Source: Allopusillimonas soli | GTDB taxonomy: Bacteria; Pseudomonadota; Gammaproteobacteria; Burkholderiales; Burkholderiaceae_B | Direction of reading: 5' to 3' | Assembly (NCBI RefSeq): GCF_004153445.1 | Contig: NZ_SDQC01000001.1 | Location: 372,001 to 436,000, forward strand | DNA: 64,000 nt | Shown here: in pieces, positions 18,514 to 28,126 of the stretch | Layout: each line of letters begins with the position of its first letter | Position numbering within the stretch: the stretch's first letter is position 1 | Notes under the pieces: generated by a model | The model's input: the letters and a program-made list of their open reading frames with translations, nothing else | Databases searched by the model: none | What the model was told of the DNA's origin: nothing | Position numbers and translations under genes: made by a program

Positions 18514-19743
18514 CTAAGCAGCGTGATTCTCCACAGCGCCCGCCGCGTCGTGCTCTTCATCGGACTGCTCCAGTGCGGGCGTCACGAGCTCAACAACCTT
18601 GCTGCGCGATAACAAACCCAGGAACTCTTCATTCTCGCCTGTAACGGCCAAGGGCTCCGTGCTGCGCAGCATTCTGCCCAGCACTTCATCCAGCCCCGCC
18701 GTGGCAGGCACCGAGGCCATGTCCTCCACATAACGCGCCACATCACGCGCGCCGTCGCGCATGGCGCGCTCGCCTGCCTCGCGCGTAAGAATGCCCGATA
18801 GACGCTTGCCATCCAGCACCGCCGCGTACTTGAAATTCAGCGCGGCCATGCGCTCGACGGCGTGCGCGGGTCGCGTGCGCATGGTAAGCGTGAGCGAGGG
18901 CTCGGCGCACGCATGTGTCGCATTGAGCACCTTGCCGCGATTCACATCCTGCAAAAATGCCTGTACGTAATCGTTGGCGGGCGAAAGCAGAATGTCCTCG
19001 GGTGTGCCTTCCTGGATCAGTTCGCCGTCCTTGAGAATGGCAATCCGGTTGCCAAGTCGCAGCGCCTCATCCAGGTCGTGCGTGATAAAGACGATGGTCT
19101 TGTCAAGCTGCGCCTGAAGCTGCAGCAACTGATCCTGCATTTCCCGTCGAATCAATGGATCGAGCGCCGAGAAGGCCTCGTCCATGAGCAGTATCTCCGC
19201 ATCGGTGGCCAGCGCGCGAGCCAGTCCCACGCGCTGCTGCATTCCACCCGACAGCTGATGCGGGTACTGGTTTTCGAATCCGGCCAGCCCAACCTGTTCG
19301 AGCCAGTGTTGTGCACGCTCGCGGCGCTCTCGCTTCCCCGTTCCCTGAACACGCAGGCCATAGGCGGCATTTTCAATCACGCTGCGGTGGGGGAACAGGC
19401 CGAAACGCTGAAACACCATGCTCATCTTCTGCTGGCGAAAGCGTTCCAGTGCTGTTTTGCCGAGGGACAACACATCCTCGCCGTCCACCAGTATCTGCCC
19501 CGCACTGGGTTCGATCAAGCGATTGAAGTGGCGGATGAGCGTCGACTTTCCCGAACCTGACAGCCCCATGATGACAAAGATGCTGCCTTCCTCGATGGAC
19601 AGGCTGATATCCCGCAGGCCAAGCGTATGACCGCTTTTTGACAGCAGCTCCTCCTTGCTCATTCCGCTGCGCGCGGCATCCAGCCAGCGCGACGGATGAG
19701 ACCCGAAGATCTTGTAGACATTGCGTACTTCGATTTTGCTCAC
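18514..19743 (-). CDS. proV: Glycine betaine/proline ABC transporter ATP-binding protein
   Basis: 409 residues. ATPase domain with Walker A GLSGSGKST, signature LSGGMQQRVGLARAL and Walker B ILLMDEAFSALD; a C-terminal CBS pair (about residues 280-395) senses osmotic or ionic strength in this family. It powers betaine import with ProW and ProX. The start is a GTG one base after the proW stop, so translation is coupled. Last gene of a proX-proW-proV run, the reverse of the E. coli order. Confidence 0.95.
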   Translation of the reverse strand: MSKIEVRNVYKIFGSHPSRWLDAARSGMSKEELLSKSGHTLGLRDISLSIEEGSIFVIMGLSGSGKSTLIRHFNRLIEPSAGQILVDGEDVLSLGKTALERFRQQKMSMVFQRFGLFPHRSVIENAAYGLRVQGTGKRERRERAQHWLEQVGLAGFENQYPHQLSGGMQQRVGLARALATDAEILLMDEAFSALDPLIRREMQDQLLQLQAQLDKTIVFITHDLDEALRLGNRIAILKDGELIQEGTPEDILLSPANDYVQAFLQDVNRGKVLNATHACAEPSLTLTMRTRPAHAVERMAALNFKYAAVLDGKRLSGILTREAGERAMRDGARDVARYVEDMASVPATAGLDEVLGRMLRSTEPLAVTGENEEFLGLLSRSKVVELVTPALEQSDEEHDAAGAVENHAA

Positions 19744-19744
19744 G

Positions 19745-20596
19745 TCAGGCTCCTTTCCGTTGTCGACGGCCGAATTCCTGGGTAATGCGGTCGAAAATAA
19801 TGGCGATAATCACGATGCCCACGCCGGCAAGCAGGCCGCGGCCGACCTGCAGGCGGTTGATGCCCTGCAGCACCTCGTACCCCAGCCCCTTCACGCCTAT
19901 CATGGAGGCGATAACCACCATGGCCAGTGCCATCATCGTGGTCTGGTTGATGCCCGCCATGATGTTGGGCATGGCCAGCGGGAGCTGCACGCCGAATAAC
20001 TGCTTGGCCCGATTGGCACCGAATGCCCTGGATGCTTCCAGCACCTCGCTGTCGACCAGCCGTATGCCCAGATCCGTCAGGCGGATGACCGGCGGCACGG
20101 CATAAATGATGGTGGCGATGATGGCGGCGATCTTGCCCAGGTTGAACAGCATCACGACGGGAATCAGATACACGAAGCTGGGCATCGTCTGCATCACGTC
20201 GAGAATGGGCAGCATGAAGGAGCGCATCCATTTGAAGCTCGCCATCAGAATTCCGACAGGTATGCCGATGGCCACGGAAATGATGACCGCCACAATCATG
20301 AGCGACAGCGTCTGCATGGCCGCATCCCACAGGCCAAGCAGGCCGATGATGCACAGCATGACGCCCATTGAAACCGTGAACAGCGCCCTGCGGCTGGCAA
20401 ACCAGGCCAGCGCCATGATGACCAACATGACCAGCCACCACGGCGAATCGCGCATCAGGTGATCCATCCAGATCAGCACATCAAGCAGCGGCTGCGTAAG
20501 CGCGCGCAGGAAATCGGAATAATTGGCAACGAGATTGCCCACGAAATCGTCAATGGGCGCGCGAAGGGATCGCGGGGGAATAAATTCGGGAAACAT
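19745..20596 (-). CDS. proW: Glycine betaine/proline ABC transporter permease
   Basis: 283 residues with seven or so membrane helices. The binding-protein-dependent permease core is visible (TSMVAVI-like region, then EASRAFGANRAKQLFGVQLPLAMPNIMAGINQ in pieces, the EAA loop contacting ProV). The ATG at 20596 has AGGAG upstream; an earlier in-frame ATG at 20656 falls in the intergenic hairpin zone. The N-terminal tail before the first helix (about 55 residues) is typical for ProW. Confidence 0.93.
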   Translation of the reverse strand: MFPEFIPPRSLRAPIDDFVGNLVANYSDFLRALTQPLLDVLIWMDHLMRDSPWWLVMLVIMALAWFASRRALFTVSMGVMLCIIGLLGLWDAAMQTLSLMIVAVIISVAIGIPVGILMASFKWMRSFMLPILDVMQTMPSFVYLIPVVMLFNLGKIAAIIATIIYAVPPVIRLTDLGIRLVDSEVLEASRAFGANRAKQLFGVQLPLAMPNIMAGINQTTMMALAMVVIASMIGVKGLGYEVLQGINRLQVGRGLLAGVGIVIIAIIFDRITQEFGRRQRKGA

Positions 20597-20663
20597 AAAA
20601 GTTCGCTCCTGGAATCCACAAGGGCGGCGCACCCGAAGGCACACCGCCCGATTCACATCCGCC

Positions 20664-20683
20664 CGCCGGCTTTGCCGCCGGCG
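20664..20683 (-). terminator. Hairpin between proX and proW
   Basis: CGCCGGC (20664-20670) and GCCGGCG (20677-20683) pair around a six-base loop, within the 107 bases separating proX from proW. No T-run follows on the minus strand, so it looks like a processing or stabilising stem that lets the binding protein be made in excess over the membrane parts. Confidence 0.45.
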
Positions 20684-20703
20684 TGCGGGGCATCATGAAG
20701 CGA

Positions 20704-21774
20704 CTAAAGTGCAGCTTTCACGCGTTCAGACACATCCTTGGGCAGCCAGCCTTCCCATACGTCGGTTTTGTTCTTCAGGAACCATTTGGCCACGTCCACC
20801 GGCTCTGCTTCGTTTTCTTCCATGTAGGCCATGGTTTCGTTCATGACCGGCAAAGGCACCGAAACCTTGGAAAGGAAATCGGTGAGCTTGGGCGCTTCCT
20901 TTGTGAACTCAGTGGTTACAGCAGTAAACACCGGATTTTCGGGGTAATCGCTGGGCTGCGGATTCGCGCAGTTCGGGTCCGTCAGGCATTGATGCTTTTC
21001 CTTGTCGTAAGGAGGCAGCTCCAGCTTGACCAGATCCATGGAGCCAACAAGCGGGGTCGGATACCAGTAATAGAACACGATGTTTTCCTTGCGCTTGTAC
21101 GCCGCCGTCAACGCCGCCTTCTGTGTCGCCCCTGTACCGGGCGAGAACAGCGTGAAAGTATCCTGCAGACCCAACGCCTTGTACAGGTTGGTGCTCACGA
21201 CCTCGCAGCCCCAGCCGGCCGGGCAACCATAGAAGCGCCCCTTGGAAGGCTCTTCCGGATCCTTGAATTCGTCCTTGAACTTGGGCAGATCGGATGCCTT
21301 TTTGAGTTCGGGCAGGCGCTCGGCGGTATAGCGGGGAATGAACCAGGCCTCACCGCCCATGTATATGTCGCCAATGCGCTTGACTTTACCGGTTGCCTGG
21401 GCTTTCTCCCAGGGCTCGGCCACACTGTTCAGCCAGATCTCGGTGTTGATGTCCAAGTCGCCACGTTCGAGTGCGGCCAGCGCCGGCAGCGTCTCGGTGG
21501 GAAGCACCTCGGAATCGCAACCGTAACCCTTGTCCACAATGAACCGCTCCACCTCGACCAGGACGAGGTTGGACTCCCAGTTCATGCCGCCGAAGCGCAT
21601 GGGCCGATCCAGTTCGCACTGAGGCTTATCGGCGGCGCTGGCCACGCCAGGCGCCAGGAACAAGCCCGACACCGTGGCTGCAAGACCCAGGGCAAGGGAA
21701 AAACGTCTGGCACGCGCCCCGAGGCCGCTGACGGATGCGGCTGGACGCTGTGCAGAACACATATTGAAAGACAT
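20704..21774 (-). CDS. proX: Glycine betaine/proline periplasmic binding protein
   Basis: 356 residues with a signal peptide ending at ASAA-DKPQC. The mature domain shows the ProX/OpuAC pattern: MRFGGMNWESNLVLVEVERFIV, DLDINTEIWLNSVAEPWEKA, and the aromatic-rich VFYYWYPTPLVG. It captures betaine or proline for ProWV. The ATG at 21774 has a strong AAGGAGG; longer frames upstream start in the leader. First gene of the operon with a predicted promoter at 21980-22009 and a 200-base leader. Confidence 0.93.
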   Translation of the reverse strand: MSFNMCSAQRPAASVSGLGARARRFSLALGLAATVSGLFLAPGVASAADKPQCELDRPMRFGGMNWESNLVLVEVERFIVDKGYGCDSEVLPTETLPALAALERGDLDINTEIWLNSVAEPWEKAQATGKVKRIGDIYMGGEAWFIPRYTAERLPELKKASDLPKFKDEFKDPEEPSKGRFYGCPAGWGCEVVSTNLYKALGLQDTFTLFSPGTGATQKAALTAAYKRKENIVFYYWYPTPLVGSMDLVKLELPPYDKEKHQCLTDPNCANPQPSDYPENPVFTAVTTEFTKEAPKLTDFLSKVSVPLPVMNETMAYMEENEAEPVDVAKWFLKNKTDVWEGWLPKDVSERVKAAL

Positions 21775-21894
21775 GGCTATTTGCCTCCTTGAGTTAGGTG
21801 GACGCGCGAAAAAAACAGGGTGCGCCAGGACTAAATGGGAGGTGTGCGGAAGACGGGGTGAAGTCCCGCCGATACATACCAGCACTAGCGTGGA

Positions 21895-21938
21895 AAGTAC
21901 GGAGTACTTATTGACAGGTAACGGGGCCGAAGCGGCCT
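21895..21938 (-). promoter_or_regulatory. Structured part of the proX leader
   Basis: Two perfect dyads lie within 44 bases of the predicted proX 5' leader: AAGTAC-GGA-GTACTT (21895-21909) and GGCCG-AAG-CGGCC (21926-21938), in plus-strand spelling. They would form adjacent hairpins in the mRNA. No known riboswitch family is recognised. Confidence 0.4.
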
Positions 21939-21979
21939 ACCATACGCCAGAATTGAATAAAAACTACGAAGTTTGCAGC

Positions 21980-22009
21980 ATTTTATTAAAAATTAACCAC
22001 AAATGTAAA
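21980..22009 (-). promoter_or_regulatory. Predicted promoter of proXWV
   Basis: On the minus strand TTTACA (22009-22004), an 18-base A/T-rich spacer and TAAAAT (21985-21980). Both boxes match 5 of 6 consensus bases. Transcription would start near 21973, giving a leader of about 200 bases. Confidence 0.6.
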
Positions 22010-22018
22010 CCGGGATTA

Positions 22019-22039
22019 CCCCGAGCGTTCCGCCCGGGG
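22019..22039 (-). terminator. GC-rich hairpin downstream of cfa
   Basis: CCCCGAGCG (22019-22027) and CGCCCGGGG (22031-22039) pair with one mismatch around TTC, 20 bases after the cfa stop on the minus strand. T-rich sequence follows only after some 20 bases, so intrinsic termination is possible but not typical. Confidence 0.4.
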
Positions 22040-22058
22040 CTACCGGCGACGGCACGAA

Positions 22059-23312
22059 TCAGGCGTAGATATAGTTTCTTCGCCAGGGATATGCGAGGTC
22101 TTCTGGGTTGTCGAGCTCGTCGGGCCGACCGCTCTGAGCGGGCTGCGCCAGCACCTGATGCAGCGCGATCCAACCGTGCTGGAAGCCCATGGCGCAACCG
22201 GCAAGATACATGCGATATGCCCGCAGCGAACGCTCGCCCTGCGCCCCAGTCAGTATCTGGCGCGCCTGCCCCAGCTTCGCTTCGAGGGCGTCGCTCCATG
22301 CCCATAGCGTGCGGGCGTAGTGCGGGCGGATATTCTCTATGTCCAGGCCTTCCAGGCCACCCTGCGCGAGATGTTCCAGCACATGGCTGATGTGGGTCAA
22401 CTCCCCGCCCGGAAAAATGTATTTCTCTATGAACTCGCCCATGCCGGCGCCCAGTTCGGCGTTGTCCACGCCCCCGGCTGTGATACCGTGGTTCATGACC
22501 AGGCCGCCTGGACGCACCAGGCGCCTGAGCTTGGAAAAGTAGCCGTCGAGCTGGGCGCGACCCACGTGCTCGAACATGCCCACCGACGCAATCTTGTCGT
22601 AGGGTTGGCTTTCGTCCAGCTTGCGATAATCGAGCAGACTCATGCGCACGCGCCCGGAGAGGCCTTTTTCCTCAATGAGCTTGTTGACGTAGGCATGCTG
22701 GTTGCGCGAAAGCGTAATGCCGGTTGCATCCACCCCATAGTTTTCGGCCGCCCAGAGCAGGAGCCCGCCCCAGCCGGCGCCCACATCCAGGAATTTCTCG
22801 CCTTCGCGCAGACGCAGCTTGCGACAGATATGGTCGAGCTTGGCCTCCTGCGCCTGGGCGATGTTCATATCCGGCTCTCGAAAGTAGGCGCATGAATAGA
22901 CCCGCCGCGGATCCAGCCACAACGCATAGAAATCGTCGGACAGGTCATAGTGAAACTGGATCTGGCGTGCATCGCGCTCGATGGAATGGCGCCAGACGGA
23001 CACCAGACGGCGAATGAGCTCGGTAAGGCGCCCGACCCTGGCCGCTTCGATGGGCGAACCCGGCAGGATGGCAGCCGCAATCCGCATGAGATCGCGCATT
23101 GAGCCGTCAACATCGAACTTGCCCTCCACATAGTCCTCGCCCAGTACACCGACCTGGCCGGCCGCCAGATGCGCCAGCGTGGCCTTGTCTTTGATGGTGA
23201 GGGTGACATCAGGGCTGGAGGAGCCGAGTTTCTGTCCGTCGGGCAAAATCAACTGCACAGGCAACGGTAAAGAAGACAACTTTGATTCAACTGCTGACAA
23301 AACTGGATTCAA
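22059..23312 (-). CDS. cfa: Cyclopropane-fatty-acyl-phospholipid synthase
   Basis: Adds a methylene from S-adenosylmethionine to unsaturated acyl chains of membrane phospholipids. The N-terminal domain has GEDYVEGKFDVDGSMRDLM; the methyltransferase domain has FHYDLSDDFYALWLDPRRVY, SCAYF, the SAM loop LDVGAGWGGLL and GMFEHVG. I take the TTG at 23312 as start: AAAGGGGAG lies eight bases before it, and the residues further upstream (Cys/Arg-rich) look non-coding. That gives 417 residues, in line with the family. Divergent from an MFS exporter gene. Confidence 0.9.
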   Translation of the reverse strand: MNPVLSAVESKLSSLPLPVQLILPDGQKLGSSSPDVTLTIKDKATLAHLAAGQVGVLGEDYVEGKFDVDGSMRDLMRIAAAILPGSPIEAARVGRLTELIRRLVSVWRHSIERDARQIQFHYDLSDDFYALWLDPRRVYSCAYFREPDMNIAQAQEAKLDHICRKLRLREGEKFLDVGAGWGGLLLWAAENYGVDATGITLSRNQHAYVNKLIEEKGLSGRVRMSLLDYRKLDESQPYDKIASVGMFEHVGRAQLDGYFSKLRRLVRPGGLVMNHGITAGGVDNAELGAGMGEFIEKYIFPGGELTHISHVLEHLAQGGLEGLDIENIRPHYARTLWAWSDALEAKLGQARQILTGAQGERSLRAYRMYLAGCAMGFQHGWIALHQVLAQPAQSGRPDELDNPEDLAYPWRRNYIYA

Positions 23313-23524
23313 GACCAACTCCCCTTTGTTTGCAATGGCTTCAACAAAAATATTGCCACATCTTGCACACAAAGGAAAACGCGCGCGCACTGCGTGCGCA
23401 AATACCGGCCCGAAACGCCCGTCGCGGCGGCATGCTAAGATTCGAACGAGCGGCCGCACCGGCGCCCGCCGCACAGCATTTGCGCCCGCATCCCCGCGTT
23501 CGCACGCCTCACACTCTCCCGTAC

Positions 23525-24721
23525 ATGCCGCCGCCTGCAAGCTCGCTCACCACCATACCCCGCTGGCTGATCCTGATGGGCCTGCTCACCGCGTTGGGGC
23601 CACTGGCCATCGACATGTATCTGCCGGCCTTTCCAGCAATTGTCGAAGGCCTGGGCACGACACAGGGCGATGTCGAGCGCACCCTGGCCAGTTATCTGCT
23701 CGGACTGGCCTGCGCCCAGATATTCTATGGCCCCCTGGCCGATCGCTTTGGCCGCAAGCCGCCGCTGCTGCTGGGCCTTGCCATCTATACGGCCGCCGCC
23801 ATCGGCTGCTGCCTGAGCGCCAGCATCGAGCAGCTGTCATTCTGGCGCATTGTTCAGGCTTTCGGAGGCGCCGCGGGCATTGTCATACCACGGGCGGTCA
23901 TCCGTGATAATTTCGATACCCGCGATGCCTCCAAGGCCTTGTCCATCCTGTTGCTGGTCATGGGCGTTACGCCCATACTCGCCCCCCTGCTGGGCGGCCA
24001 GGTTCTCGCCTTCGGCAGCTGGCGCGGCATCTTCGCCATCATGGCCGCCGGCTCGGGCGCCATGCTCTTTGCCGTCATCTTCACCATGCGCGAAACCCTC
24101 ACGCCGGAGCGTGTCGTTCCGCTGCGTATCAAGACCATCAAAGACAACTACCTTGCCTTGGCCCGGCACAAGCAGTTTCTGTGCTACACCCTGGCCGGCG
24201 GCATGGGTTCCGCCGGCATGTTCGCCTATATATCCGGCTCCCCGCGCGTCTTCATCGACGTCATGGGCGTGGATCCCCGCTACTTCGGTTTTGTCTTCGG
24301 CGCCAATGCGGCCGCGCTCATCTTCGCATCCCAGGTCAGCGCGCGCATGCTCAGCCGCCACAGCCCCGAAACCCTGCTGCGCACGGCGCAGATCACGCTC
24401 GTGCTCATGACCCTGGCCGGCGTCGTCCTGTCTCTGGCCGGCGCCATCAACCTCACTTTGCTTATGATCTGCCTCATCGGATTCATGGCCAGCCAGGGCT
24501 TCGTCAACCCCAATGCAGCGGCGCTGGCCCTGGCAAAGCAAGGACACAGGCTCGGGGTTGCATCCGCCATGATGGGCGCTCTCCAGATGCTCTGCGGCGC
24601 AGCCGCCGGCCTGGCCGTCAGCGCCTGGCAGGCCCACACGGCCCTACCCCTGACAGCCATCCTCGCCGTGTGCGCCACACTGTCGTGGCTGTTCGGCCGC
24701 ATTGCCCTGCGCGCTGCTTGA
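23525..24721 (+). CDS. Bcr/CflA family MFS drug exporter
   Basis: 398 residues, twelve predicted membrane helices. The Bcr/CflA type is shown by LLTALGPLAIDMYLPAFPAI at helix 1, the motif A-like GPLADRFGRKPPLLLG after helix 2, and GGAAGIVIPRAVIRD before helix 5. Drug:proton antiport (bicyclomycin, chloramphenicol and others) is the family role. The ATG at 23525 begins the usual short N-terminus; the long open frame upstream is unconserved. Divergent from cfa across 212 bases. Confidence 0.9.
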   Translation: MPPPASSLTTIPRWLILMGLLTALGPLAIDMYLPAFPAIVEGLGTTQGDVERTLASYLLGLACAQIFYGPLADRFGRKPPLLLGLAIYTAAAIGCCLSASIEQLSFWRIVQAFGGAAGIVIPRAVIRDNFDTRDASKALSILLLVMGVTPILAPLLGGQVLAFGSWRGIFAIMAAGSGAMLFAVIFTMRETLTPERVVPLRIKTIKDNYLALARHKQFLCYTLAGGMGSAGMFAYISGSPRVFIDVMGVDPRYFGFVFGANAAALIFASQVSARMLSRHSPETLLRTAQITLVLMTLAGVVLSLAGAINLTLLMICLIGFMASQGFVNPNAAALALAKQGHRLGVASAMMGALQMLCGAAAGLAVSAWQAHTALPLTAILAVCATLSWLFGRIALRAA

Positions 24722-24747
24722 TCCTAAGGGGATTTTCATAGTAGAAT
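24718..24747 (+). promoter_or_regulatory. Predicted promoter of rpmB-rpmG
   Basis: TTGATC (24718-24723), an 18-base spacer and TAGAAT (24742-24747). The -35 overlaps the stop codon of the MFS gene; a leader of about 70 bases precedes rpmB. Confidence 0.5.
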
Positions 24748-24825
24748 GCTTGGCTTTACAGCTATTAGCGGGTTTGCGTGTTTCGACAAGCCCTGCAATC
24801 ACGCAAATTATCAAGGGGTATGACC

Positions 24826-25062
24826 ATGGCACGCGTATGCCAAGTTACCGGCAAGGGCCCGATGGTGGGCAACAATGTCTCGCACGCTAACAACAAAACC
24901 AAGCGCCGCTTCCTTCCCAACCTGCAATCGCGCCGCTTCTGGGTCGAAAGCGAAAACCGCTGGGTGCGTCTGCGCGTATCCACGAAGGCGCTGCGCACCA
25001 TCGACAAGAACGGCATAGACGCCGTCCTGGCCGACATGCGCGCCCGCGGCGAACTGGCCTGA
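24826..25062 (+). CDS. rpmB: 50S ribosomal protein L28
   Basis: 78 residues, full length, starting [20 protein letters not shown] and including [14 protein letters not shown] component of the large ribosomal subunit. AAGGGGT precedes the ATG at 24826. Followed after 32 bases by rpmG, the usual rpmBG pair. Confidence 0.98.
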   Translation: MARVCQVTGKGPMVGNNVSHANNKTKRRFLPNLQSRRFWVESENRWVRLRVSTKALRTIDKNGIDAVLADMRARGELA

Positions 25063-25094
25063 CGCCAGCCGTAACCCAAGACTAGGAGCTCAAC

Positions 25095-25262
25095 ATGGCA
25101 AAAGGCATTCGCGAGAAAATCAAACTCGAATCCACAGCCGGCACCGGCCATTTCTATACCACCACCAAAAACAAGCGCAACATGCCCGAGAAGATGCTGA
25201 TCAAGAAGTTTGATCCCGTCGCGCGCAAGCATGTCGACTACAAGGAAACCAAGCTCAAGTAA
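25095..25262 (+). CDS. rpmG: 50S ribosomal protein L33
   Basis: 55 residues: [20 protein letters not shown], then [20 protein letters not shown] and [13 protein letters not shown]. It has none of the zinc-binding cysteines of the C+ form, so it is a zinc-free L33. The ATG at 25095 has TAGGAG eight bases upstream. It shares a transcript with rpmB and is followed by a clear intrinsic terminator. Confidence 0.97.
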   Translation: MAKGIREKIKLESTAGTGHFYTTTKNKRNMPEKMLIKKFDPVARKHVDYKETKLK

Positions 25263-25286
25263 TTCCGAGCGCTGCCCGGTTTTCCC

Positions 25287-25314
25287 AACCCCGCTGCATG
25301 CGGGGTTTATTTTT
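25287..25314 (+). terminator. Intrinsic terminator after rpmG
   Basis: AACCCCGC (25287-25294) / GCGGGGTT (25300-25307) stem with loop TGCAT, then TATTTTT. Confidence 0.88.
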
Positions 25315-25407
25315 GCCTACCGCTCAGTCTGCCTCTGCCGACCAGGCGCCAGGCACAGGCCTATTCCATGCGCAACAGGCAGTCGTCACCACCCTCTTTG
25401 CTTCCTG

Positions 25408-25425
25408 CCAGCCTATAATGGCTGG
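25408..25425 (+). promoter_or_regulatory. leuS -10 element inside a perfect dyad
   Basis: A consensus TATAAT (25414-25419) is framed exactly by CCAGCC (25408-25413) and GGCTGG (25420-25425). It lies 37 bases before the leuS ATG; no good -35 is present at 16-18 bases, which suggests an activated or extended promoter, or a repressor site over the -10. Confidence 0.5.
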
Positions 25426-25456
25426 TTTACACAATCCACACCCTCACGATCGCCCC

Positions 25457-28117
25457 ATGCAGGAACGCTACAGCCCCTCCGACGTCGAACAAGCCGCTCA
25501 TCAAAACTGGGATGCCCGCGACGCCTACCGCGTCACTGAAAACGCCAAGAATCCCGACGGCTCGCCCAAGCCCAAGTTCTACGCGTGTTCAATGCTTCCC
25601 TACCCCAGCGGCAAGCTCCATATGGGCCACGTGCGAAACTACACCATCAATGACATGATGGCGCGCCAATTACGCATGCGCGGCTACAACGTCCTCATGC
25701 CCATGGGCTGGGACGCCTTCGGCATGCCGGCCGAGAACGCCGCCATCAAATCGCAGGTGCCGCCGGCGAAGTGGACGTACGACAACATCGCTTACATGAA
25801 GAAGCAGATGAAATCCATGGGTCTCGCCATCGACTGGTCGAGGGAAATGTGCGCCTGCGACCCCGAGTACTACAAATGGAATCAATGGCTCTTTCTCAAG
25901 ATGCTGGAAAAAGGTATCGCCTACCGAAAGACGCAAGTTGTCAACTGGGACCCTGTCGACAACACCGTTCTCGCCAATGAGCAGGTCATCGACGGTCGCG
26001 GCTGGCGCTCAGGCGCGACCGTCGAAAAGCGCGAGATTCCAGGATATTACCTGCGCATCACCGACTATGCCGAAGAGCTTCTCCAACAAGTTCAGAACGG
26101 CTTGCCGGGCTGGCCGGAGCGTGTGCGCCTCATGCAGGAAAACTGGATAGGCAAGAGCGAAGGCGTGCGCTTCGCGTTCACTCACGATATCCATGACAGT
26201 AGCGGCGCCCTCATCCAGGATGGCCGCATGTATGTGTTCACAACACGCGCCGATACCATCATGGGCGTCACCTTCTGTGCCGTCGCACCCGAGCATCCCT
26301 TAGCCACGCACGCCGCGCAGTCCAATCCCGCGCTGGCCGCCTTCATCGAAGCCTGCAAACAGGGTGGCACTACAGAGGCCGAGCTTGCCACACGTGAAAA
26401 AGAAGGCATGCCCACCGGCCTGAGCGTCACGCATCCGCTGACCGGCATGCCTGTCGATGTGTGGGTGGGCAACTACGTGCTTATGACCTACGGCGACGGC
26501 GCTGTCATGGGCGTACCTGGCCACGACGAGCGCGACTTCGCCTTTGCGCGCAAATACGGCCTGCCTATCGTCGATGTCATAGGCATCGAAGGCAAAGCCT
26601 ACTCCACCGAACAATGGCAAGACTGGTACGGCGACAAGCAGCAAGGCCGCACTATCAACTCAGGCAAATACGATGGCCTGAGCACCCGACAGGCAGTGGA
26701 CGCGGTTGCCGCCGACCTTGCCGCCATCGGCCTGGGAGAAAAACAGACCACTTACCGCCTGCGCGACTGGGGCATCTCCCGCCAGCGCTACTGGGGCACA
26801 CCCATCCCTATCATCCATTGTCCCGATTGCGGCCCGGTGCCAGTGCCTGAACAGGATCTCCCCGTAGTCCTGCCCGACGATCTCATACCCGACGGCACAG
26901 GCAACCCGCTCGCCAAGAACGAGGGCTTCCTGGCGTGCGCCTGCCCGAAGTGCGGCAAGGCCGCCCGCCGTGAAACCGATACCATGGATACCTTCGTCGA
27001 CTCGTCGTGGTATTTCATGCGCTACACCTCGCCAGGCAATGGCAACGCCATGGTCGACGAACGCAACGACTACTGGATGCCGATGGACCAGTACATCGGC
27101 GGCATCGAGCATGCGGTACTGCACCTGCTTTACGCCCGGTTCTGGACGCGCGTGATGCGCGACCTTGGCCTGGTCAAGTTCGACGAACCCTTCACCCGCC
27201 TGCTGTGCCAGGGCATGGTGCTGAACCATATCTATTTCCGCAAGAATGCCCAGGGAGGCATCGAGTATTTCTGGCCCGAAGAGGTCGAGAACATCGTCGA
27301 CGCGAAAGGCGCCATCGTGGGCGCCAAGCTGCTATCCGACGGATCGCAGGTGAACTATGGCGGCATCGGCACGATGTCCAAGTCCAAGAACAACGGCGTT
27401 GATCCGCAATCGCTCATCGATGCCATGGGGGCGGACACCGCGCGCCTGTTCGTCATGTTTGCAAGCCCGCCCGAACAAACCCTGGAATGGTCGGCGTCGG
27501 GGGTGGAGGGCGCCAATCGCTACCTGCGTCGGCTGTGGGCTTTTTGCCATGCCCGGCAGGCCGCTATCTCGGCGGGCGTGCGCAGCGACGCAAACTGGGC
27601 CCAAGCCTCGGAAGCTGCCCGCACGCTGCGCCTCGAGGTCCATACCCTGCTCAAGGTGGCCGATTACGATTATCAGCGCATCCAATACAACACAGTCGTA
27701 TCGACCAGCATGAAGATGCTGAATGCGCTTGAATCGGCCGATCTCGATGCAAGCAACCCCGCCGACCAGCGGGCCCTGGCGGAAACCACTTCCATATTGC
27801 TGCGTATTCTGTATCCCATTGTGCCGCACATCACGTGGCAGCTCTGGCTGAATCTTGGCTATGAGGCCGTGCATGGCGACATGCTCGACGCCGCCTGGCC
27901 CGCGGTGGATGAGCAGGCGCTGATGACCGACGAGATAGAGCTCGTGCTCCAGGTGAATGGCAAGCTGCGCGGCGCGCTCAGGGTCGCCAGCGATGCCGCG
28001 CGCGGGCAGATCGAACAGGCCGCGGCCGCGCATGAGTCTGTAGCACGCTTTCTTGAAGGGCGTACCCCGAAACGAATCATTGTCGTGCCGGGCAAACTCG
28101 TCAACGTTGTCGGATAA
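25457..28117 (+). CDS. leuS: Leucyl-tRNA synthetase
   Basis: Charges tRNA-Leu; 886 residues, normal for the bacterial enzyme. Class I motifs: HMGH in [12 protein letters not shown] (HIGH box) and TMSKSKNNG (KMSKS box). The CP1 editing domain is present with the threonine-rich [14 protein letters not shown] and [18 protein letters not shown]. The ATG at 25457 ([12 protein letters not shown]) matches the family start; the frame is open for 53 codons upstream but that part is not conserved and crosses the promoter. First gene of the leuS-lptE-holA run. Confidence 0.97.
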   Translation: MQERYSPSDVEQAAHQNWDARDAYRVTENAKNPDGSPKPKFYACSMLPYPSGKLHMGHVRNYTINDMMARQLRMRGYNVLMPMGWDAFGMPAENAAIKSQVPPAKWTYDNIAYMKKQMKSMGLAIDWSREMCACDPEYYKWNQWLFLKMLEKGIAYRKTQVVNWDPVDNTVLANEQVIDGRGWRSGATVEKREIPGYYLRITDYAEELLQQVQNGLPGWPERVRLMQENWIGKSEGVRFAFTHDIHDSSGALIQDGRMYVFTTRADTIMGVTFCAVAPEHPLATHAAQSNPALAAFIEACKQGGTTEAELATREKEGMPTGLSVTHPLTGMPVDVWVGNYVLMTYGDGAVMGVPGHDERDFAFARKYGLPIVDVIGIEGKAYSTEQWQDWYGDKQQGRTINSGKYDGLSTRQAVDAVAADLAAIGLGEKQTTYRLRDWGISRQRYWGTPIPIIHCPDCGPVPVPEQDLPVVLPDDLIPDGTGNPLAKNEGFLACACPKCGKAARRETDTMDTFVDSSWYFMRYTSPGNGNAMVDERNDYWMPMDQYIGGIEHAVLHLLYARFWTRVMRDLGLVKFDEPFTRLLCQGMVLNHIYFRKNAQGGIEYFWPEEVENIVDAKGAIVGAKLLSDGSQVNYGGIGTMSKSKNNGVDPQSLIDAMGADTARLFVMFASPPEQTLEWSASGVEGANRYLRRLWAFCHARQAAISAGVRSDANWAQASEAARTLRLEVHTLLKVADYDYQRIQYNTVVSTSMKMLNALESADLDASNPADQRALAETTSILLRILYPIVPHITWQLWLNLGYEAVHGDMLDAAWPAVDEQALMTDEIELVLQVNGKLRGALRVASDAARGQIEQAAAAHESVARFLEGRTPKRIIVVPGKLVNVVG

Positions 28118-28126
28118 AATCCCTCC

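Noticed and set aside
20683-21792. A 369-codon plus-strand frame opposite proX.
   Set aside because: Shadow of the proX coding sequence; no domain and no plausible ribosome binding site.
21855-21880. GGGGTGAAGTCCC in the proX leader recalling the FMN riboswitch core.
   Set aside because: It is on the strand opposite to the proX transcript and the other conserved blocks are absent.
23437-23447. GATTCGAAC resembling the tRNA T-loop consensus (minus strand).
   Set aside because: No acceptor, D or anticodon stems can be built around it; it lies in the cfa-MFS spacer as an isolated match.
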